A stretch of DNA of 13,265 bases from Leptotrichiaceae bacterium (GCA_030532815.1 JAUNKI010000032.1:1-13265), one strand, 5' to 3'. Shown: positions 1 to 5,690, counted from the first letter of the stretch. Notes: generated from the sequence alone by a model not told the origin. Numbers and translations: made by a program.

Positions 1-414
1 GATTTTTAATTTTCGGATATAAATGATCAAACAATATTTAAATTCTACTATATATTTCATTCCCAATTTTGAAATACTACCGATAAAAATATAAACAGAA
101 CGGACAGATAAAAATTTCTGTTTTATTATTTCCGAAAAATATCAAATCCGGTAAAATCAAAATTGAGAAAATAAAATATATAAAACACTATAAAACTTTT
201 ATACTTACAGTTTTTCCTATCCTTTAAAATAATACCGAAATATCGGATATGAAAAAATGAAAGAAACATTTAAATCCGTATTTTTCAAAATAAATATACG
301 GAAAAACAATGTTTCTGTCAAATTTCCAATTTTTATTAACTTTTACTCTTCCATGTTTCTTTCAAAATTTTCATATAATAGTAATGATTTAAAAAATTTC
401 GTTATACTGTTATT
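1..414. other. Non-coding AT-rich region downstream of the DUF937 gene
   Basis: No credible gene is seen on either strand in these 414 bases. The only longer open frame (257-580, plus strand) runs into the antisense of the DUF937 gene and has no Shine-Dalgarno site or recognisable protein features. Visible structure is an imperfect hairpin at 262-316 (listed separately), a small palindrome at 235-246 (CCGA, AATA, TCGG), and a 20-base stretch at 41-60 that recurs with one mismatch at 1681-1700. The window edge cuts the region, so a neighbouring gene further left cannot be judged. Confidence 0.7.
262..316 (-). terminator. Imperfect long hairpin, possible terminator of the DUF937 transcript
   Basis: The outer arms 262-270 and 308-316 are perfect 9-bp inverted repeats (AGAAACATT / AATGTTTCT). 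The inner arms 275-281 and 296-302 are perfect 7-bp inverted repeats (TCCGTAT / ATACGGA), separated from the outer arms by short unpaired segments. Read on the minus strand, the structure is followed by a T-rich stretch (TTTCATTTTTTC), as in a Rho-independent terminator. No such run follows on the plus strand. It lies about 100 bases past the DUF937 stop codon. The stem is AT-rich and interrupted, so termination is an inference; it could instead be a dispersed inverted repeat. Confidence 0.4.
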
Positions 415-1002
415 TTATTTCCCACCTAAAAATTTTCCTACCATTCCCATTATATCGTCCATTATATTTCCATCTTTATTGGCATCCAATAAATTAGTAA
501 CTAACCCCATCATTCCCGATGCCTTTTCATTTCCTCCGAGACTTCCTGCCAGCATTGATGTAAGTGCGTTCAATCCTTGAGCATCAAGGTTATTCGCCTT
601 TTTCTGCTGACCTAATGCTCCCAGTACAAGAGGTGCTATCATCTGCAGCATTTTCATACTTCCATTTGTATCCAGTCCGCTTGATTTTGAAACTGCCTGT
701 GCTACATTGGACGTCTGATTTCCGAACAGATGATTTAAAATTCCTTCTCCATCTTTTAAATCAGGATTGCTTAAATATCCCATTATATTATTTAAAATCG
801 AGCCGTCATGCTTTGCTTCCAACGCCTTGTTCAATGACTGTGCCCCTTCTTCTGTATTCGTATTTCTATTCAATGCCGCCAACATTGCAGGCAATGCAGC
901 TTCCAAGCCGCTCTTAACCTGTCCTTCATTCCCTCCTATTTGTGAAGTTAAAGCTCCCAAATCCTGTCCTCCTAAAAATCCCAATAAAGCTTCCAAATTC
1001 AT
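415..1002 (-). CDS. DUF937 (YidB-like) family protein
   Basis: This 195-residue protein of unknown function has the DUF937 look: an N-terminal MNLEALLGFLGG, then alternating Gly/Ala/Leu-rich helices such as GLEAALPAMLAAL (32-44) and MLQMIAPLVLGALG (118-131). No signal peptide or clear membrane anchor is visible, so it is probably cytoplasmic. The C-terminus (173-188) holds an acidic loop D-A-N-K-D-G-N-I-M-D-D followed by IMGMV. A degenerate copy sits at 62-77 (E-A-K-H-D-G-S-I-L-N-N, then IMGYL). The loop resembles a calcium-binding EF-hand or dockerin loop, but the last ligand is offset, so metal binding is unproven. The ATG is preceded by AAGGAGG seven bases upstream. It follows the lipoprotein gene by 79 bp and has its own possible -10 box. 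Family call is fairly sure; role unknown. Confidence 0.8.
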   Translation of the reverse strand: MNLEALLGFLGGQDLGALTSQIGGNEGQVKSGLEAALPAMLAALNRNTNTEEGAQSLNKALEAKHDGSILNNIMGYLSNPDLKDGEGILNHLFGNQTSNVAQAVSKSSGLDTNGSMKMLQMIAPLVLGALGQQKKANNLDAQGLNALTSMLAGSLGGNEKASGMMGLVTNLLDANKDGNIMDDIMGMVGKFLGGK

Positions 1003-1036
1003 TTCTTTTCCTCCTTAATTATTTTCTTTTAATAAT

Positions 1037-1065
1037 ATTATAGCTTAAAAACAATATTTTTACTA
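1037..1065 (-). promoter_or_regulatory. Possible promoter of the DUF937 gene
   Basis: On the minus strand a perfect -10 hexamer TATAAT occupies 1042-1037. At 17-bp spacing the -35 position (1065-1060) reads TAGTAA, only 3 of 6 matches to TTGACA. The -10 box lies about 35 bases before the ATG and upstream of the AAGGAGG site. The weak -35 in such AT-rich DNA keeps confidence modest; the gene could also be read from the lipoprotein promoter, since no terminator is obvious in the 79-bp gap. Confidence 0.35.
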
Positions 1066-1081
1066 TACAAAAATAAATATG

Positions 1082-1645
1082 TTACAAATGCTGCTGTGCA
1101 ATAAATATAAGTTCTCCTGTGTCCTTGCTTATAGTTATCCCGTATTTTATATTATTTTTATAAACCAGTTCGCTTGATAATGTTTCTTCTCCCATTCCTG
1201 CAAGTATTTCGGCATATAATCCCCTTGCTTCCTCCTCAGTTATATTTCCGTCTGAAACTTCTATCAAATTGACTACCAGATCTTCTATTGTCCCCAAATC
1301 TGTTCCCGTTACCACTCCTATTTTCACTACAAGACTTGTAACATCTATCCCGTCATAATTAATCGTATAAGCTGAATTTCTTTTTATATTGATTTTTGAA
1401 TGATAATAGTTTTTATTTTCAAATGTCAGTTTTTCAAATTTCTGTGTACTTATTTTCTTTTTTCTGGAATTCATTTCAAATTCCTGAATTACTTTTTCTA
1501 TGGGCTTTTCTGTAAAAACCCTTGATTGTGCGGATTTTTCCTCATTTTTCAACTTATTTTCAGTTTCCTTATCCATTTTTTTTTCACATGACATAAAAAT
1601 AAGAATTAAAAAAAGGAATATTACCCGGTTTTTCTTATTTCTCAT
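1082..1645 (-). CDS. Hypothetical lipoprotein, family not recognised
   Basis: I do not recognise this family. The preferred start is the ATG at 1645 (187 residues), which has GAGG six bases upstream. An in-frame ATG at 1663 would add six residues but has no Shine-Dalgarno site and lies only about 12 bases from the predicted transcription start. The protein begins with a lipoprotein-type signal: basic MRNKKNR, a hydrophobic core VIFLFLILIFM, then Ser-Cys with Cys20 as the presumed lipidated residue, followed by EKK. Residues of about 22-75 are highly charged and Lys/Glu-rich, probably an extended linker. The rest looks like a small folded domain with beta-like stretches (TSLVVKIGVVTG, KYGITIS, GELIFIA) and a helix EEEARGLYAEIL. 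It sits between the rpsR terminator and the DUF937 gene with its own promoter. Membrane anchoring is inferred; the role is unknown. Confidence 0.7.
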   Translation of the reverse strand: MRNKKNRVIFLFLILIFMSCEKKMDKETENKLKNEEKSAQSRVFTEKPIEKVIQEFEMNSRKKKISTQKFEKLTFENKNYYHSKINIKRNSAYTINYDGIDVTSLVVKIGVVTGTDLGTIEDLVVNLIEVSDGNITEEEARGLYAEILAGMGEETLSSELVYKNNIKYGITISKDTGELIFIAQQHL

Positions 1646-1681
1646 TTCAAACCTCGTTTCCATGAATTTTCATATATTTTA

Positions 1682-1710
1682 ATTATACTATATATTTCAT
1701 AAAATGAGAA
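1682..1710 (-). promoter_or_regulatory. Promoter of the putative lipoprotein gene
   Basis: The minus strand carries TTCTCA (1710-1705, 4 of 6 matches to TTGACA), a 17-bp spacer and a perfect TATAAT (1687-1682). The predicted transcript start near 1675 leaves about 30 bases before the preferred ATG at 1645. It lies beyond the rpsR terminator, which supports separate transcription of this gene. Confidence 0.6.
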
Positions 1711-1750
1711 TTATTTTTACTGTTATTTAACTTAGAAATTATTTATAATC

Positions 1751-1780
1751 AAATAAAAACTGCCCTTTAAAGGCAGTTTT
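1751..1780 (-). terminator. Rho-independent terminator of rpsF-ssb-rpsR
   Basis: Perfect 9-bp arms AAAACTGCC (1756-1764) and GGCAGTTTT (1772-1780) enclose a 7-base loop. On the minus strand the stem runs directly into TTTTTATTT. It begins six bases after the rpsR stop codon, exactly where an operon terminator is expected. The plus strand has only a four-T run after the stem, so strong termination in the other direction is less likely. Confidence 0.9.
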
Positions 1781-1786
1781 AAATAA

Positions 1787-2020
1787 TTATTTTTCTATTC
1801 TTGTATAAGGCATCAAAGCTATCTGTCTTGATCTTTTTATAGCTTTTGCTATTTTTCTCTGGATTTTTGCTTCCAGTCCAGTAACTCTTGCCGGAGATAT
1901 TTTCCCTTTATCATTCATAAAGTTTTTTAATAAATCTACATTTTTATAATTTATATCTTCTACTTTAAATTTTACTTTCGGTCTTCTTTTTCTTCTTTTA
2001 AATTCCGTAGCCGGTTTCAT
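1787..2020 (-). CDS. rpsR: 30S ribosomal protein S18
   Basis: S18 is a small basic protein of the 30S platform that pairs with S6 on the central domain of 16S rRNA. The 77-residue product has the expected length and conserved blocks: a basic N-terminal tail ([12 protein letters not shown], 8-19), IDYKN-like [13 protein letters not shown] (24-36), [11 protein letters not shown] (39-49), and the C-terminal [18 protein letters not shown] (56-73). It contains no cysteine, so it is the non-zinc form. The Shine-Dalgarno region AGGAGGTGA matches the 16S rRNA 3' end unusually well, but GGAGG lies 12 bases from the ATG, slightly far. It is the last gene of the operon, 26 bp after ssb and just before the terminator. 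Confidence 0.97.
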   Translation of the reverse strand: MKPATEFKRRKRRPKVKFKVEDINYKNVDLLKNFMNDKGKISPARVTGLEAKIQRKIAKAIKRSRQIALMPYTRIEK

Positions 2021-2046
2021 TTTTTACAGTCACCTCCTAATTTTTC

Positions 2047-2460
2047 CTAAAATGGAAAATCATCATCGTCTATTATTTCTTCATTGTCATTATCGGCAAA
2101 GGTATCGCTGCTGTTTTGTGATCCCTGTTGGGAATATGACGACTGCTGGCTTTGGCTTCCTGCAGCATCCACAAATTCAAATTTGTCAACTATAACTTCC
2201 GTCATCCACTTAGTTTCTCCATTCTGTTCGTAACTTCTTACGCTCAGCCTTCCCTGAAGTGCGATTCTCTTTCCTTTTCTTAGATATTCAGCTATAGTTT
2301 CCGCTCTTTTGTCCCATGCGACACAGTTAATAAAATCCGCTTCGTCTCTGTTATACTCCCTTGTTACTGCCAGAGAAAACTTGCAGAAAGCTTTTCCCGA
2401 TTGGGAATACTTCAGTTCCGGATCTTTAGTCAGTCTTCCGATTAATAATACTTGGTTCAT
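2047..2460 (-). CDS. ssb: Single-stranded DNA-binding protein
   Basis: SSB coats single-stranded DNA as a homotetramer in replication, recombination and repair. The 137-residue protein has an N-terminal OB fold (about 1-104) with typical features: MNQVLLIGRLTKDPELKY at the start, FSLAVTREY (28-36), DFINCVAWDKRAETIAEYLRKG (42-63), and the strand GRLSVRSYE. A Gln/Ser-rich flexible linker (about 104-120) leads to an acidic tail ending DDDDFPF, the peptide that recruits partner proteins such as exonuclease I, RecO and PriA in well-studied bacteria. The length is short for SSB because of the compact linker. The ATG has GAGGGGG seven bases upstream. Its place between rpsF and rpsR is a conserved bacterial arrangement, and it is probably co-regulated with the S6 and S18 genes. 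Confidence 0.97.
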   Translation of the reverse strand: MNQVLLIGRLTKDPELKYSQSGKAFCKFSLAVTREYNRDEADFINCVAWDKRAETIAEYLRKGKRIALQGRLSVRSYEQNGETKWMTEVIVDKFEFVDAAGSQSQQSSYSQQGSQNSSDTFADNDNEEIIDDDDFPF

Positions 2461-2537
2461 ATATTTTCCCCCTCTAAATTTTTAATTTATTATAAAAATT
2501 AAATTTATAACCCCCGTTTGAAATTTAAAAATACTGA

Positions 2538-2822
2538 TTAGTCATTTCTTACTATCATATATTTCAATATTGATTCAGTAATGTTTAATTTTGCTTCTAC
2601 TTCAGGCAGCTTTGTTCCGTCAATCTGGAACAATGTCAGAACATAGTATCCGTTTTCTTTTTTCTTAATAGGATATGCAAGTTTTCTGTCTCCCCAGATT
2701 TCTGTCTTTAATTCTACAGCTCCGGCTTTAGTCAATGTTTCTTCAACTAATGTCACACCGGCTTTTTTTTCTTCATCTGTCAGCTGTGTAGAAAGTATAA
2801 ACATAATTTCGTAATTTTTCAT
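2538..2822 (-). CDS. rpsF: 30S ribosomal protein S6
   Basis: S6 binds 16S rRNA only as a heterodimer with S18. The 94-residue protein has the family's usual length and a ferredoxin-like pattern: MKNYEIMFILSTQLTDEE at the N-terminus, a central EIWGDRKLAYPIKKKENGYYVLTLF split over two strands (42-66), and the C-terminal LNITESILKYMIVRND, which matches the conserved LNxxxxVLRxMIVR block. There is no long acidic C-terminal extension as seen in some proteobacteria. The ATG has AAAGGAG eight bases upstream. It is the first gene of rpsF-ssb-rpsR, behind its own promoter and a structured leader, and 77 bp precede ssb. Confidence 0.97.
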   Translation of the reverse strand: MKNYEIMFILSTQLTDEEKKAGVTLVEETLTKAGAVELKTEIWGDRKLAYPIKKKENGYYVLTLFQIDGTKLPEVEAKLNITESILKYMIVRND

Positions 2823-2837
2823 TTATTCTTCTCCTTT

Positions 2838-2874
2838 CCTTCGGCTTTTCAGCCCTATTTTAAAATAGAGCAGG
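2838..2874 (-). promoter_or_regulatory. Candidate S6:S18-binding leader RNA upstream of rpsF
   Basis: On the minus strand the leader can fold as an outer stem CCU (2874-2872) with AGG (2840-2838) around a hairpin GCUCUAUU / AAUAGGGC (2871-2864 with 2859-2852, one G-U pair, AU-rich top). A 3'-side unpaired segment contains CCG (2844-2842). A published leader motif bound by S6:S18 has a conserved CCG in a bulge flanked by a stem and a hairpin, copying the 16S rRNA site; the order of elements here matches that description. The outer stem has only three pairs and sits just upstream of the Shine-Dalgarno site. It is a candidate found by eye, not a covariance match. Confidence 0.5.
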
Positions 2875-2881
2875 TTTTTTT

Positions 2882-2910
2882 ATTTTATCAAAAACACGAC
2901 ATAAAATCAA
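2882..2910 (-). promoter_or_regulatory. Promoter of rpsF-ssb-rpsR
   Basis: The minus strand shows TTGATT (2910-2905, 4 of 6 matches), exactly 17 bp, then TAAAAT (2887-2882, 5 of 6 matches). The predicted start near 2875 places the first transcribed bases at the 5' edge of the candidate leader structure. It lies entirely in the 94-bp gap after ftsZ, so the ribosomal operon can be read separately from the division genes, although no terminator separates them. Confidence 0.7.
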
Positions 2911-2916
2911 GTCATT

Positions 2917-4011
2917 TTATTCATCTTTTGAAAAAAATGACGGTACTATAAATTGAGTTGGATGATTTTCAGAGTCACTTTTTAAAAGTTTTCCATCTTC
3001 TTCTCCATTTTTTTCCGAACCGCTTTCAAGGTTTTCAAGTCCTCCGAATACTGTTCCTTCCAGAGATTTATTGTATCTGTCTTGAAAATCCGTTGCAATT
3101 ATTGACACTCTTATTGCTCCTTCCAGTTCAGGATCAATTATAACTCCCCATATGAGACTTGCTCCGGAATTCCCTGTTTTATGGGATACCGTTTCAGCCA
3201 CTTCCCTTATTTCATGAAGTCCTATGTCTCCTCCCGCAGTTATATTCAGAAGCACTTTTCTTGCTCCTTCTATGGAATTTTCAAGAAGCGGACTGTTTAA
3301 TGCCTGTTCTGTAGCAGTTTTTGCTTTTCCGTCTCCGCTTGCCTCTCCAAATCCGAGCATTGCTATTCCTGAATTGCTCATTGTTGTTTTTACATCGGCA
3401 AAGTCAAGATTTACATGTCCCTGCTTCGTTATAAGATCGGATATCCCTTTTATACCTACCCTAAGTACTCCGTTGGCTTCTTTAAATGCCGTCATTAAAG
3501 TTATACTGACATTAGGCAATTCAAACAGTTTTTCATTGGGTATAGCTATCAGTGTATCCACATTCTGTTTCAGATTTTCAATTCCCAGTTCGGCATTTTT
3601 CTTTTTAAGAGGACCTTCAAATTCAAAAGGTTTGGTTACTACGGCTACTGTTAAAATCCCCATACTCTTTGCAATTTCAGCAACAATAGGAGAAGCTCCG
3701 GTACCTGTTCCGCCACCCATTCCGGCAGTTATAAACAGCATATCGGTATCTTCCAGCATTTCTCTTATTTTTTCTTCAGATTCTTTTGCTGCTATTCTTG
3801 CTTTTTCGGGATCCGCTCCCGCTCCCAGTCCCTTTCCCAAGAGAACTCTCGTTTCCGTCAATGATCTTGCCAAGTCCTGTGCATCAGTATTTACCGCAAC
3901 AAACTCTACATCCGTTATATTACTTTCTATCATGTCGTTTATCGCGTTTCCTCCTGCTCCTCCTACTCCTACAACTTTCAGCCTTGCTGCATTATTTGAA
4001 CTTTCTCCCAT
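2917..4011 (-). CDS. ftsZ: Cell division protein FtsZ
   Basis: FtsZ is the tubulin-like GTPase that polymerises into the Z ring at mid-cell. The 364-residue protein shows the N-terminal nucleotide fold with VGVGGAGGNA (14-23), the tubulin signature GGGTGTG (99-105), the PFxFEG loop (128-133) and the catalytic T7 loop NLDFAD (201-206) that completes the neighbouring subunit's active site. The globular domain ends near 318. A short acidic linker (about 319-352) leads to the terminal peptide QFIVPSFFSKDE. This keeps the V-P-x-F core of the partner-binding peptide but lacks the usual L-R and basic end. GGAGG lies five to six bases before the ATG. It follows ftsQ by only 14 bp, with no ftsA between, which is unusual for a dcw cluster with ftsQ. 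Confidence 0.98.
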   Translation of the reverse strand: MGESSNNAARLKVVGVGGAGGNAINDMIESNITDVEFVAVNTDAQDLARSLTETRVLLGKGLGAGADPEKARIAAKESEEKIREMLEDTDMLFITAGMGGGTGTGASPIVAEIAKSMGILTVAVVTKPFEFEGPLKKKNAELGIENLKQNVDTLIAIPNEKLFELPNVSITLMTAFKEANGVLRVGIKGISDLITKQGHVNLDFADVKTTMSNSGIAMLGFGEASGDGKAKTATEQALNSPLLENSIEGARKVLLNITAGGDIGLHEIREVAETVSHKTGNSGASLIWGVIIDPELEGAIRVSIIATDFQDRYNKSLEGTVFGGLENLESGSEKNGEEDGKLLKSDSENHPTQFIVPSFFSKDE

Positions 4012-4025
4012 GTTATCCTCCTGAA

Positions 4026-4691
4026 TTATTTTACATTAACATCTTTAAATCTTATATCCATATAGTTTATTGTCTGTTCATTTTTTATTCTTTCATATAA
4101 TTTATATCTGCTGTCATATTTTTCGGAACTGACAAAAGTATCAGTAATAATTCTGACTCCGTTTTTAAGTATCAGTTCATATATTTTATCATTTTTCCTT
4201 ATTTCTGATATCATATCATATAAATCTTTATTTTTTATTTTAGAAAGAATTATTTTTACATCTTTTAGAGATTCTTCGTCATTGTATATTACTATCGGAA
4301 TATTTTTAGGCTCCATTTCGGAAATATGACCGAACAGATTCAGCTCCCTATCAGCTAAAAATATATCATTTTCTTTTTTCACATAAACAAAGGGTACTCT
4401 TTCATCCAGTTCCACTATAAGTTTACTCGGATAAACTTTTCTTATAATTATTTTTTTCACTCTTGCATCTTTTTCAAGAAATTCTTCAAGTTTCCCTGTA
4501 TTTATATATACAATATTGCTGCCTTTCAGATTTTCTATTTTATTTATAATATCATCTTTTAACAGGTTATTTTCTCCAGTAACCGTTATTTCATTTATTT
4601 TAAAATAATCGGTTTCTATAAACCGTTTACCGAAATAAATTATTCCGAATAATAAGCTTAACATAAATACGGTTCTTATAAATTTTTGCAT
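4026..4691 (-). CDS. ftsQ: Cell division protein FtsQ (DivIB-type)
   Basis: FtsQ/DivIB is a single-pass membrane protein that links early and late divisome proteins through FtsB and FtsL. The 221-residue sequence has a short cytoplasmic N-terminus, one membrane segment (about 7-21), then a POTRA-type domain (about 30-97) beginning FKINEITVTGENNL and ending YPSKLIVELDERVPFVYV, the typical FtsQ pattern. The remaining beta-rich domain holds DIFLADRELNLFGH (109-122), as in the family. The ATG has GGAG six bases upstream. It has its own promoter in the 99-bp gap after murB, and ftsZ starts 14 bp after its stop codon, so the two are probably cotranscribed. The family is fast evolving, and length and topology agree with the call. 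Confidence 0.9.
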   Translation of the reverse strand: MQKFIRTVFMLSLLFGIIYFGKRFIETDYFKINEITVTGENNLLKDDIINKIENLKGSNIVYINTGKLEEFLEKDARVKKIIIRKVYPSKLIVELDERVPFVYVKKENDIFLADRELNLFGHISEMEPKNIPIVIYNDEESLKDVKIILSKIKNKDLYDMISEIRKNDKIYELILKNGVRIITDTFVSSEKYDSRYKLYERIKNEQTINYMDIRFKDVNVK

Positions 4692-4715
4692 TTTTCACTC
4701 CGAATTTTGTTATAT

Positions 4716-4744
4716 ATTATACACTTTTTTTTCATTTTATTCAA
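4716..4744 (-). promoter_or_regulatory. Promoter of ftsQ-ftsZ
   Basis: The minus strand carries TTGAAT (4744-4739, 4 of 6 matches), a 17-bp spacer and a perfect TATAAT (4721-4716). The predicted start near 4709 gives a leader of under 20 bases before the ftsQ ATG, including its GGAG site. There is no clear terminator after murB, so this looks like an internal promoter that adds to read-through from the mur genes. Confidence 0.65.
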
Positions 4745-4790
4745 TTATTTAATTTTTTTATTTTTCTTTAAATTCTCTTTCAATTCTTGA

Positions 4791-5648
4791 TTAATCTGTT
4801 TTAAGTATTATTATTTCCGTTTCCAGTTTTACATTAAAATTTTCAAAAACAACTTTTCTTACATGTTCAATAATTGAAATGATATCGTCAAATCTTGCAT
4901 TTCCCAAATTAATAATAAAATTCGGGTGTTTCTCCGATATCATGGCATTTCCTACTCTATATTTTTTCAGTCCCGCATCGGATATGAGCTGTGCCGCAAA
5001 TGTTCCTTCAGGATTTTTAAATGTGCTTCCTAAATTAGGATATTCAAGAGGATGCTTATTTTCCCTCTGGGATCTTTTATCTATTACACACTCCTTATCA
5101 AAACCTTTTTTAAATCTGAACAGTACTGAAATGACAATCCATCTGTTCTGCTTTATTTCAGTTGTCCTGTATTTAAATGACAGTTGGGATTTTTTCAGCT
5201 TTACTATTTCCCCGTCATTTTTACAGACTTCGACTTCTTCTATACAGTCAAAAATTTCCGTTCCGTAAGCACCGCCGTTCATATTTACAAGTCCCCCTAC
5301 AGTACCGGGAACACCGGCGATATTTTCCAGTCCGGTATAATTATTTTTTTCCATAAATTCTATCAGATCGTCAAAATCAAGACCTGCTTCCACTCTTACC
5401 AGATCATATTCCCCGTTTTTTTCCTCAATTTCCGCATTTTTAAAATTTTTCATGGAAATAAAACTTATATCCAAATTTCCGTCGTGAATTAAAGTATTTG
5501 TTCCGTTTCCGAGTAAAAATATTTTTTTTCTTGTATTTAAAATTTCTTTCAGTTCATTTTTATTTTCTATAAAAATCAGCTCTTTAGCCGTTCCTCCCAC
5601 TTTCATATGGGAATATTCTTTCATAACCACATTTTCAAGTATTTTCAT
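4791..5648 (-). CDS. murB: UDP-N-acetylenolpyruvoylglucosamine reductase
   Basis: MurB is a cytoplasmic FAD enzyme that uses NADPH to reduce UDP-GlcNAc-enolpyruvate to UDP-MurNAc, the second committed step to peptidoglycan. The 285-residue protein has the FAD-binding blocks LGNGTNTLI (46-54) and GVPGTVGGLVNMNGGAYG (112-129), the active-site Tyr-Arg at 160-161, and GSTFKNP (207-213) whose Ser208 is the expected proton donor. A late glutamate pair in LETE (275-278) includes the family's catalytic Glu. Its short length and GSxFKNP form fit the type II enzymes that lack the tyrosine loop of the E. coli type. AGGAG lies seven bases before the ATG, inside a 14-base sequence also found before ftsW. 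It follows murC by 42 bp. Confidence 0.97.
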   Translation of the reverse strand: MKILENVVMKEYSHMKVGGTAKELIFIENKNELKEILNTRKKIFLLGNGTNTLIHDGNLDISFISMKNFKNAEIEEKNGEYDLVRVEAGLDFDDLIEFMEKNNYTGLENIAGVPGTVGGLVNMNGGAYGTEIFDCIEEVEVCKNDGEIVKLKKSQLSFKYRTTEIKQNRWIVISVLFRFKKGFDKECVIDKRSQRENKHPLEYPNLGSTFKNPEGTFAAQLISDAGLKKYRVGNAMISEKHPNFIINLGNARFDDIISIIEHVRKVVFENFNVKLETEIIILKTD

Positions 5649-5690
5649 ATATTTTCTCCTGAATTTCCTATTTTCTGTTTTTAAAAACTG

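Noticed and set aside
257..580. 107-codon plus-strand open frame starting in the left gene-free region
   Set aside because: Half of it is antisense to the DUF937 gene. It has no Shine-Dalgarno site and no recognisable domain, and its start overlaps the edge of the hairpin at 262-316.
1646..1663. Longer start for the lipoprotein gene at 1663
   Set aside because: No Shine-Dalgarno site precedes it, the predicted transcript start is only about 12 bases away, and the added residues weaken the signal peptide.
2461..2537. Possible extra promoter or attenuator in the rpsF-ssb gap
   Set aside because: A TATAAT is present but has no -35 match at normal spacing, and the AT-only inverted repeats there are imperfect. 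The base composition alone explains them.
2855..2868. The 14-bp perfect palindrome CTATTTTAAAATAG as a ftsZ terminator
   Set aside because: No T-run follows it on the minus strand, and it lies downstream of the rpsF promoter, so it fits a leader structure better.
3224..4024. 266-codon open frame on the plus strand
   Set aside because: It lies wholly antisense to ftsZ, has a low-complexity Ser/Pro/Phe-rich translation and no supporting ribosome-binding site. It is a shadow of the ftsZ reading frame.
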